Assembly (NCBI GenBank): GCA_000183865.1
Contig: CM001047.1
Span: 1,031,928-1,038,924 of the forward strand
Direction of reading: 5' to 3'
DNA: 6,997 bases
From: Listeria marthii FSL S4-120
Lineage (GTDB): Bacteria; Bacillota; Bacilli; Lactobacillales; Listeriaceae
Shown here piece by piece: positions 1 to 4,980 of this stretch; within the stretch, counting starts at the first letter, position 1, and the number at the start of each line of letters is the position of its first letter. The notes under the pieces were generated by a model. The model saw nothing but the letters and a program-made list of their open reading frames with translations, had not been told where the DNA came from and did no database searches. The translations under genes were made by a program, and so were the position numbers.

Positions 1-1550
1 TTCTTTTAGTAGTGGACGCGTATGAAGGTACTATGCCTCAAACACGTTTTGTACTAAAAAAAGCACTAGAACAAAACCTAACACCAATCGTTGTAGTAAA
101 CAAAATTGACCGTGACTTTGCTCGCCCAGAAGAAGTTGTTGATGAAGTATTAGAATTATTCATCGAACTAGGTGCGAATGACGATCAATTAGAATTCCCA
201 GTTGTTTATGCTTCTGCAATCAACGGAACTTCTAGCTATGATTCCGATCCAGCAGAACAAAAAGAAACAATGAAACCACTTTTAGATACTATTATCGAAC
301 ATATTCCAGCTCCAGTTGATAATAGCGACGAACCATTACAATTCCAAGTTTCATTACTTGATTATAATGACTATGTAGGTCGTATCGGTATTGGCCGTGT
401 ATTCCGCGGAACAATGCACGTAGGACAAACAGTTGCTTTAATTAAACTTGATGGCACAGTAAAACAATTCCGTGTAACGAAAATGTTCGGTTTCTTCGGA
501 CTAAAACGTGACGAAATTAAAGAAGCAAAAGCTGGTGATTTAGTTGCACTAGCAGGTATGGAAGACATCTTTGTTGGTGAAACAGTAACACCATTTGACC
601 ACCAAGAAGCACTTCCACTTTTACGTATCGATGAGCCAACACTACAAATGACTTTTGTTACAAATAACAGTCCTTTCGCTGGTCGTGAAGGTAAACACGT
701 AACAAGCCGTAAAATTGAAGAACGCTTACTAGCAGAACTTCAAACAGACGTATCCTTACGCGTAGAACCAACAGCTTCCCCAGATGCATGGGTAGTTTCA
801 GGTCGTGGTGAGCTTCATTTATCTATCCTGATTGAAACAATGCGTCGCGAAGGTTATGAATTACAAGTTTCTAAACCAGAAGTAATCATCCGTGAAATTG
901 ATGGCGTGAAATGTGAACCAGTAGAAGACGTTCAAATTGATACTCCAGAAGAATTCATGGGTTCAGTTATTGAATCTATCAGCCAACGTAAAGGCGAAAT
1001 GAAAAACATGATTAACGACGGCAACGGCCAAGTTCGTTTACAATTCATGGTTCCAGCTCGTGGATTAATCGGTTATACAACTGATTTCCTTTCAATGACT
1101 CGTGGTTATGGTATTATCAACCATACATTCGATAGCTACCAACCAATCCAAAAAGGACGCGTTGGTGGACGTAGCCGTGGTGTTCTTGTATCCATGGAAA
1201 CTGGTAAATCTACTACTTACGGAACAATGCAAGTAGAAGACCGTGGTACTATTTTCATCGAACCTGGTACTGATATTTACGAAGGTATGATCGTTGGGGA
1301 AAACAATCGTGAAGGCGATATCGCTGTAAACATTGTTAAAGCAAAACAAATGACTAACATTCGTTCTGCTAACAAAGACCAAACAAACGTAATCAAAAAA
1401 CCTCGTCACTTATCACTAGAAGAATCATTAGAATTCCTAAACGAAGATGAGTACTGTGAAGTAACTCCAGAATCTATCCGTTTACGTAAAAAAATTCTAA
1501 ACAAAAACGAACGTGAAAAAGCAGCAAAACGTTCAAAAACTGCTGAATAA
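1..1550 (+). CDS. typA: Translational GTPase TypA/BipA, 5' end outside the window
   Basis: This is the C-terminal 515 residues of TypA/BipA, an EF-G-like GTPase that binds the 70S ribosome and is linked to ribosome assembly and to growth under cold or other stress. The frame is open to the left edge: the codons before nt 12 read LLV and join VDAYEGTMPQTRF, which follows the G3 motif in this family. The GTG at 12 is therefore an internal valine, not a start. Counting it as residue 1, G4 (NKID) is at 30-33 and G5 (SA) at 68-69. A beta-barrel domain II covers about 107-190, EF-G-like domains III and V cover about 200-380, and the BipA-specific C-terminal domain covers about 385-490. The tail is Lys-rich. 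The family is about 612 residues long, so roughly 97 are missing, including the P-loop and switch regions. The reading frame is intact and a hairpin terminator follows. Identification is firm; the cellular role is family knowledge. Confidence 0.97.
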   Translation, partial: LLVVDAYEGTMPQTRFVLKKALEQNLTPIVVVNKIDRDFARPEEVVDEVLELFIELGANDDQLEFPVVYASAINGTSSYDSDPAEQKETMKPLLDTIIEHIPAPVDNSDEPLQFQVSLLDYNDYVGRIGIGRVFRGTMHVGQTVALIKLDGTVKQFRVTKMFGFFGLKRDEIKEAKAGDLVALAGMEDIFVGETVTPFDHQEALPLLRIDEPTLQMTFVTNNSPFAGREGKHVTSRKIEERLLAELQTDVSLRVEPTASPDAWVVSGRGELHLSILIETMRREGYELQVSKPEVIIREIDGVKCEPVEDVQIDTPEEFMGSVIESISQRKGEMKNMINDGNGQVRLQFMVPARGLIGYTTDFLSMTRGYGIINHTFDSYQPIQKGRVGGRSRGVLVSMETGKSTTYGTMQVEDRGTIFIEPGTDIYEGMIVGENNREGDIAVNIVKAKQMTNIRSANKDQTNVIKKPRHLSLEESLEFLNEDEYCEVTPESIRLRKKILNKNEREKAAKRSKTAE

Positions 1551-1564
1551 GTAACTTAACAAAT

Positions 1565-1622
1565 AAGGCCAGATAGTTTTTAAGAGATATCACTATCCTT
1601 TAAAAACTATTTGGCCTTTTTA
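1565..1622 (+). terminator. Rho-independent terminator of typA
   Basis: The left arm 1567-1583 pairs with 1600-1616 over 17 bp with a single G-U pair, and AA/TT at the base extends the stem. The loop is 16 nt and a T-run follows from 1617. It starts 14 nt after the typA stop codon and separates typA from the next gene. Confidence 0.93.
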
Positions 1623-1671
1623 TGCTTTGTTTTGCTAGAAAAGGGAATAAAATAATGAGTTTGTAACACTA

Positions 1672-1700
1672 TTGTAATATGAACAGCTATTTGGTATATT
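1672..1700 (+). promoter_or_regulatory. Sigma-A promoter for the exported-protein gene
   Basis: A -35 box TTGTAA (1672-1677) and a -10 box TATATT (1695-1700) are separated by exactly 17 bp. The predicted start is near 1706-1708, giving a leader of only about 20 nt before the Shine-Dalgarno. No sigma-B-type promoter (GTTT with GGGTAT at proper spacing) was seen here. Confidence 0.7.
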
Positions 1701-1726
1701 AGAAGTAAGTAGAAAAGGTGGTTAGT

Positions 1727-2572
1727 ATGATGAAAAAACGTATAATTATTCTCGCAGTATTAGTGGTACTTCTTATCGGAGGCGTTGTAGTCGGTGTTTA
1801 TGCAAATGGAAACTCTGCAAAAGACAACGAACCGAAAACAACAGCTAAAAAAACCACATCTACACCAAAGAAAACAACTGACACGAAGAAAACCGAACCA
1901 ACAAAAGATTCCGTAACAGATGATAAAGGCGTAGTCACAAAAGGAAGCTCAGATGTAGAAAAAAATGCACCAGCAAAAAGTAATGGTAGTTCGACAGATA
2001 CATCGACACCAGCCTTTTCGTTATCTGCAACAGGATTCAAAACATCCAATGTATCTTCTGTTCTAGGTGGTACAGTCACAACAACTTATTTATCAAGTTC
2101 TCCTTCATTTGAAAAAATCTTTGAGTATTTAACCATTGAAGTCAATCAATACAAAGTAGAACATGTTGTTGGAGCTAATAAATCAGTTAGTGCCAGTAAT
2201 CCAGAAAGCTATTTAGCAAACAAAAATGGCTATGTTATCACATTAGACCTCTCCATTAAAAATACGTCTTCTAAAGATAAAATGTACAAAGCGGACCAAA
2301 TTACACTAGTTGGCGCCAATGAATTCGTTGGAGGAAGTCTAGATAATTTTGTTCCTTCTAATTTCCATCTTATTGGAAGTAAAGCTGATCCAAACATTTT
2401 CACCGCTGGAAAAACAGCTCGTGGATTACTTACTTTCACGATGACAGAAGATGTATACAACGATTTAGCAGCTGACTCAAAAATTGGTGTTCCAAACCCT
2501 GATAAATTTGATGCAAGCGTTTCTGCAGCGAATGCAGGCGATGACGTTGTTGTTAGCTTCCCGGTAAAATAG
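1727..2572 (+). CDS. Uncharacterised exported or membrane-anchored protein with Lys/Thr-rich linker
   Basis: I do not recognise a characterised function; position suggests the lmo1068 counterpart. From ATG 1727 it has 281 residues. Residues 1-5 (MMKKR) are a basic n-region, followed by a hydrophobic segment at 6-24. VYA at 24-26 then fits a signal peptidase I site, though the segment could also stay as an anchor. There is no cysteine at all, so it is not a lipoprotein, and no LPXTG motif. Residues about 27-95 are a low-complexity linker rich in Lys, Thr, Ser and Asp with KKTT-like units. Residues about 96-281 form a beta-rich domain that loosely resembles the extracellular DUF4352/DUF5068 type (inference from pattern, for example the segment VITLDLSIKNTSSKDKMY). 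The Shine-Dalgarno GGTGG (1717-1721) sits 5 nt from ATG 1727 and 8 nt from ATG 1730, so either could be the start. The in-frame GTG at 1718 overlaps the Shine-Dalgarno and is rejected. It is a single-gene unit. Confidence 0.85.
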   Translation: MMKKRIIILAVLVVLLIGGVVVGVYANGNSAKDNEPKTTAKKTTSTPKKTTDTKKTEPTKDSVTDDKGVVTKGSSDVEKNAPAKSNGSSTDTSTPAFSLSATGFKTSNVSSVLGGTVTTTYLSSSPSFEKIFEYLTIEVNQYKVEHVVGANKSVSASNPESYLANKNGYVITLDLSIKNTSSKDKMYKADQITLVGANEFVGGSLDNFVPSNFHLIGSKADPNIFTAGKTARGLLTFTMTEDVYNDLAADSKIGVPNPDKFDASVSAANAGDDVVVSFPVK

Positions 2573-2605
2573 AAAAATCCGCCCATTTAACGGGCGGATT
2601 TTTTA
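2573..2605. terminator. Shared bidirectional terminator between convergent genes
   Basis: A perfect 12-bp inverted repeat pairs 2573-2584 with 2592-2603 around a 7-nt loop. Its GC-rich core is CCGCCC/GGGCGG, with an A-run on the left and a T-run on the right. On the plus strand it begins right after the TAG of the exported-protein gene. On the minus strand it overlaps the first base of the ylaI-like stop codon region, so one element can end both transcripts. Confidence 0.95.
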
Positions 2606-2833
2606 TTTTGCATTACCTTCTATTAAATTCTTTAACTCGCTATTCGACATTACTACTGGTTTATGAAAATTGAAATGGCCAGAATTAACGCGACTGATAG
2701 TATTAATAGCTACTCGATGTTCACATTCAGGACATAAATACATTCTAATAGGTTTATTGCGTAATTGCTTTGTTTTAAATTCGCGATTGTCTAGTTCATC
2801 TACACTTTCGCATAAGATACATTTTGCATTCAA
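2603..2833 (-). CDS. ylaI: YlaI-like small zinc-ribbon protein (DUF2197 type)
   Basis: This is a 76-residue protein with two CxxC knuckles, C5-x2-C8 and C34-x2-C37, 25 residues apart, which is the pattern of a single zinc ribbon. The segment LRNKPIRMYLCPEC and the placement between typA and ylaN match my memory of B. subtilis YlaI, a protein of unknown function. It has no signal peptide or membrane segment, so it is probably cytoplasmic. The start is TTG at 2831-2833. This is well supported because a Shine-Dalgarno (GAGGTGA on the minus strand, 2841-2847) lies 7 nt upstream, and no in-frame ATG exists before C5. The gene converges on the exported-protein gene and diverges from ylaN. Whether it binds nucleic acid, a protein or only zinc cannot be told from sequence. 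The gene call is firm; the family name is fairly sure. Confidence 0.88.
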   Translation of the reverse strand: MNAKCILCESVDELDNREFKTKQLRNKPIRMYLCPECEHRVAINTISRVNSGHFNFHKPVVMSNSELKNLIEGNAK

Positions 2834-2840
2834 TTTATCT

Positions 2841-2847
2841 TCACCTC
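2841..2847 (-). promoter_or_regulatory. Ribosome binding site that fixes the TTG start of ylaI
   Basis: Read on the minus strand this is GAGGTGA, followed by 7 nt and then TTG. It is the only good Shine-Dalgarno near the N-terminus and decides the non-ATG start. Confidence 0.8.
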
Positions 2848-2855
2848 ACACAAGT

Positions 2856-2864
2856 ATTATAGCA
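2856..2864 (-). promoter_or_regulatory. Extended -10 promoter for ylaI
   Basis: On the minus strand the sequence reads TGC-TATAAT, a consensus -10 box (2856-2861) with the TGn extension. The hexamer 17 bp upstream (2879-2884, CTCGCC) is a very poor -35 box, so the extended -10 must do most of the work. The start site would fall only a few bases upstream of the Shine-Dalgarno, giving a leader of under 20 nt. Confidence 0.65.
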
Positions 2865-2922
2865 TGATTATCAAAAAAGGCGAGTAAAAGTGAATTTTTC
2901 AAAAATTTTAGTCCAATCTTGC

Positions 2923-2950
2923 TTGCGTGGCTTACAAATTATGCTATACT
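2923..2950 (+). promoter_or_regulatory. Extended -10 promoter for ylaN
   Basis: The -10 box TATACT (2945-2950) is preceded by TGC, an extended -10. TTGCGT at 2923-2928 serves as -35 with a 16-bp spacer. The predicted start is near 2956-2958, about 80 nt before the ylaN start codon. It is divergent from the ylaI promoter. Confidence 0.65.
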
Positions 2951-2974
2951 ATTATTATCTAGTATTAACTTTTA

Positions 2975-2992
2975 CTTGAGGTTTTTCTCAAG
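2975..2992 (+). promoter_or_regulatory. Hairpin in the ylaN leader
   Basis: CTTGAG (2975-2980) and CTCAAG (2987-2992) form a perfect 6-bp stem around GTTTTT. It lies about 18 nt after the predicted transcript start and 45 nt before the ylaN start codon. There is no following T-run, so it is not a terminator. It may stabilise the 5' end or act in regulation; the function is unknown. Confidence 0.45.
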
Positions 2993-3037
2993 ATGAAAAT
3001 AAAGCGCTATTCTTGGCGTATGATAGGGGGTTCTGTG

Positions 3038-3319
3038 ATGGCAAACAAAAAGATAGATCACAGAGAAGAGGCAGTGGAGCTTTTAAAACAAGACGCAAAA
3101 CGCATCTTACAGTTGATTAAAGTCCAAATGGATAATCTAACATTACCGCAATGTCCAGCATATGAGGAAGTTCTTGATACACAAATGTATGGTTTATCAC
3201 GTGAAATCAACTTTGCAACCCGCCTAGGATTAATCGAACCAGAAGAAGGCAAGAAATTAATGTCTACACTGGAAAAAGAATTATCCGCTTTACATGAACT
3301 GTCCATGAGTAAAAAATAA
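3038..3319 (+). CDS. ylaN: YlaN, UPF0358 (DUF1507) family iron-homeostasis protein
   Basis: This is a 93-residue, mostly helical, acidic and lysine-rich cytoplasmic protein that matches YlaN closely. The signature stretch around [13 protein letters not shown] and [14 protein letters not shown] is intact, and a single cysteine lies at residue 39. The B. subtilis protein is about the same length and also lies just before ftsW. From established work, ylaN is needed in B. subtilis and S. aureus under iron limitation, its loss is rescued by added iron, and it has been reported to bind the repressor Fur and antagonise it. The start is ATG 3038, set by the run of five G (3026-3030) 7 nt upstream. 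A GTG at 3035 is also in frame. An in-frame ATG at 2993 would add 15 residues not expected in the family; its only candidate Shine-Dalgarno is buried in the leader hairpin. The gene has its own promoter and terminator. Confidence 0.93.
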   Translation: MANKKIDHREEAVELLKQDAKRILQLIKVQMDNLTLPQCPAYEEVLDTQMYGLSREINFATRLGLIEPEEGKKLMSTLEKELSALHELSMSKK

Positions 3320-3330
3320 TGAATCAATTG

Positions 3331-3365
3331 AAAAGATGTCTGATTTTTTCTGACATCTTTTTTTG
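3331..3365 (+). terminator. Rho-independent terminator of ylaN
   Basis: AAAAGATGTC (3331-3340) pairs with GACATCTTTT (3352-3361) in a perfect 10-bp stem around an 11-nt loop, followed by more T residues. It starts 12 nt after the ylaN stop codon. This argues that most ftsW transcription starts separately. Confidence 0.9.
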
Positions 3366-3394
3366 TTTGGTAGGAAAAAGGCTAAAAATGAGTC

Positions 3395-3419
3395 AAAAGA
3401 AGGAGGCGATTCTTCTTTT
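3395..3419. repeat. Perfect 8-bp inverted repeat just upstream of the ftsW promoter
   Basis: AAAAGAAG (3395-3402) and CTTCTTTT (3412-3419) are exact reverse complements separated by 9 nt. The right arm overlaps the presumed -35 box of ftsW by three bases. This could be an operator, or chance in AT-rich purine/pyrimidine tracts. Confidence 0.5.
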
Positions 3420-3445
3420 CATTTGAAGGTCTTTTCCTTTATAAT
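3417..3445 (+). promoter_or_regulatory. Sigma-A promoter for ftsW
   Basis: A consensus -10 box TATAAT lies at 3440-3445. TTTCAT at 3417-3422, 17 bp upstream, is the best -35 and is only fair. The predicted start near 3452 gives a leader of about 43 nt. Confidence 0.65.
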
Positions 3446-3494
3446 AGAAAGAATAGAAAACAAGATGGGATAATAACTTCTCAGGGATTGGAAG

Positions 3495-4703
3495 ATGCCG
3501 ATGTTTAAACGAATTTTAAAATCTTATGATTATGCATTTATTGCGTTATTTATCGTGCTATGTTTATTTGGCTTGATTATGATTTATAGTGCCAGCTGGT
3601 CTTTAGCAATTGGGAAAGGTTTACCAGCAGATTATTTTTATGCACGTCAAGTGAAGAACTTTATAATTAGTTTTATTTTCTTTATTCTTTTCGCCCTTTT
3701 ACCTTTTAAAGTTTATCAAAATAATAAAGTGTTAATGTTAATTGTATTTGGTTCGATTGGCGTGTTATTACTTATTTTCTTAGTAGGTAAAACCGTAAAT
3801 AATGCCAATAGTTGGCTTGTTTTAGGTCCTCGTTCGTTGCAACCAGGGGAATTTGCCAAATTAGCAGTCATTATTTATATGTCGGCTATTTATGCGAAAA
3901 AACAAAGTTATATAGATGATTTTAACCGTGGTGTTTTGCCGCCGATATTCTTTTTAGCTTTTGTATGTTTCTTAATTGCGATTCAACCGGATACAGGGAC
4001 GGCATTTATTATTTTCTTAGTTGGTTGTTGTATTATTATTGCTTCTGGAATGCGACTCCGAACGATTATGAAATTGATTGGGATAGGGCTAGGCATTATT
4101 GTCGGTCTCAGCCTCATTTTGTTTGCATTACCTGACAACATCAGAAATGAAATTGTTTCTCCAACAAAAGTAGCGCGGATTACGACATTTATGAATCCAT
4201 TTGAATACGCCGATAAAGAAGGACATCAATTGATTAATTCGTTTTACGCGATTGGTTCGGGTGGCGTTTCTGGACAAGGCCTTGGGGAAAGTGTGCAAAA
4301 ACTAGGTTACTTACCTGAAGCGCATACCGATTTTATCATCGCTGTAGTGGCAGAAGAATTAGGCGTGTTCGGTGTGATGTTTATTATTTTAGCGCTGTTC
4401 TTCATTATCTTTAAAACAATCACGACCGGGCTCAGGGCGAAGGATCCATTTGCCTCGTTAATGTGTTACGGTATTGCGAGTTTAATCGCGATTCAAGCGT
4501 TTATTAATTTAGGTGGTGCGAGTGGACTTATCCCGCTGACTGGGGTAACGCTTCCGTTTATTAGTTACGGTGGTTCGTCCTTGATGGTACTATCGATGAT
4601 GCTTGGTATTGTGGCAAATATTTCGATGTTTACTAAATATCAACGTGTCTATAAATCAGATGGCTCCAAACAAGAGCAACCTAAACGACAAAGAAGACGA
4701 TAA
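3495..4703 (+). CDS. ftsW: FtsW, SEDS-family septal peptidoglycan glycosyltransferase
   Basis: This is a 402-residue polytopic membrane protein of the FtsW/RodA/SpoVE family (PF01098) with about ten hydrophobic segments. It polymerises lipid II into glycan strands at the division septum, working with a class B penicillin-binding protein. Visible landmarks are the first helix ending YSASW (about 9-34), QPDTGTAF at 164-171, and the extracellular loop LPEAHTDF. That loop carries D279, aligned with the essential aspartate of SEDS polymerases. The C-terminal TLPFISYGGSS is at 352-362. The tail is very basic (QPKRQRRR). The family alone does not separate FtsW from RodA, but synteny (ylaN before, pycA after) equals the B. 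subtilis ftsW locus. In Listeria, which has several paralogues, it should be the one called FtsW1. ATG 3495 has AGGGA 7 nt upstream, and ATG 3501 has GGAAG 6 nt upstream. The start is uncertain by two codons. It is a monocistronic unit. Confidence 0.95.
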   Translation: MPMFKRILKSYDYAFIALFIVLCLFGLIMIYSASWSLAIGKGLPADYFYARQVKNFIISFIFFILFALLPFKVYQNNKVLMLIVFGSIGVLLLIFLVGKTVNNANSWLVLGPRSLQPGEFAKLAVIIYMSAIYAKKQSYIDDFNRGVLPPIFFLAFVCFLIAIQPDTGTAFIIFLVGCCIIIASGMRLRTIMKLIGIGLGIIVGLSLILFALPDNIRNEIVSPTKVARITTFMNPFEYADKEGHQLINSFYAIGSGGVSGQGLGESVQKLGYLPEAHTDFIIAVVAEELGVFGVMFIILALFFIIFKTITTGLRAKDPFASLMCYGIASLIAIQAFINLGGASGLIPLTGVTLPFISYGGSSLMVLSMMLGIVANISMFTKYQRVYKSDGSKQEQPKRQRRR

Positions 4704-4709
4704 ATTACG

Positions 4710-4745
4710 AAAGAAAAAGCTATTTAAGTAGCTTTTTCTTTTTTT
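4710..4745 (+). terminator. Rho-independent terminator of ftsW
   Basis: Positions 4710-4722 pair perfectly with 4729-4741 over 13 bp around a 6-nt loop, with a T-run continuing to 4745. It starts 6 nt after the ftsW stop codon and isolates ftsW from pycA. Confidence 0.93.
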
Positions 4746-4827
4746 GCTTAACCGCATGTTTTTGGCGTTTTACCGCCAGTTTATTCGTGTTTTCGATATT
4801 GTTTTAAATATTTAGAAAGAAAATAAT

Positions 4828-4856
4828 TTACATCTGATGGTATTTAATACTATAAT
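4828..4856 (+). promoter_or_regulatory. Sigma-A promoter for pycA
   Basis: A consensus -10 box TATAAT lies at 4851-4856. TTACAT (4828-4833) gives a 17-bp spacer; the overlapping TTTACA (4827-4832), closer to consensus, gives 18 bp. The surroundings are AT-rich. The predicted start is near 4863, about 118 nt before the pycA start codon. Confidence 0.75.
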
Positions 4857-4862
4857 TGAATT

Positions 4863-4980
4863 TATATACCGTTTTACAGCCTAAAAAAAGGGGATTGCTT
4901 TTAAAGTCTACATAATCGTTTCATCCGTTTAGGCAACGTATCAAGTATAGAACAGATCAGTGTTGGTTAGGAGGAAAAAA
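4863..4980 (+). promoter_or_regulatory. pycA 5' leader with a long-range stem and strong ribosome binding site
   Basis: The leader is longer than others in the window. GCCTAAA (4879-4885) is an exact reverse complement of TTTAGGC (4928-4934) and could close a 42-nt region. Inside it, AAAAG (4886-4890) and CTTTT (4898-4902) can form a small hairpin around GGGATTG. No terminator-like T-run or known riboswitch core was recognised. A perfect AGGAGG (4969-4974) lies 6 nt before the ATG, downstream of the proposed structure and not evidently sequestered. The rest of the 4704-4980 gap holds only the ftsW terminator, the pycA promoter, and a minor 5-bp hairpin at 4763-4778. Confidence 0.45.

Noticed and set aside
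371..568. 65-residue minus-strand frame
   Set aside because: It lies wholly inside typA, whose protein is strongly conserved; no Shine-Dalgarno or promoter was seen and the composition is that of an antisense shadow.
1092..1409. 105-residue minus-strand frame
   Set aside because: It is antisense to the conserved TypA C-terminal region, with no initiation signal and no recognisable protein pattern.
1798..2079. 93-residue minus-strand frame
   Set aside because: It arises from the low-complexity Lys/Thr linker read backwards (Val/Phe/Ser-rich); no start signals.
2230..2586. 118-residue minus-strand frame through the shared terminator
   Set aside because: It would begin in the terminator hairpin of a well-supported plus-strand gene and lacks a family pattern.
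2670..2867. 65-residue plus-strand frame
   Set aside because: It is antisense to the ylaI-like gene, which has zinc cysteines, a Shine-Dalgarno and a promoter; this frame has none.
2993..3037. Longer ylaN starting at ATG 2993
   Set aside because: The extra 15 residues are not expected in the family, the Shine-Dalgarno candidate is inside a hairpin, and a strong G-run lies correctly placed for ATG 3038.
3058..3327. 89-residue minus-strand frame
   Set aside because: It is a shadow of ylaN, with no initiation signals.
3388..3426. 12-codon leader peptide MSQKKEAILLFI before ftsW
   Set aside because: It has only a weak upstream Shine-Dalgarno and lies upstream of the likely ftsW transcript start, so it would not be on the ftsW mRNA. 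Not called as a gene.
4763..4778. Small hairpin TGGCG/CGCCA upstream of pycA
   Set aside because: A 5-bp stem without a T-run, just after a full terminator and upstream of the pycA promoter; too short to support a function.
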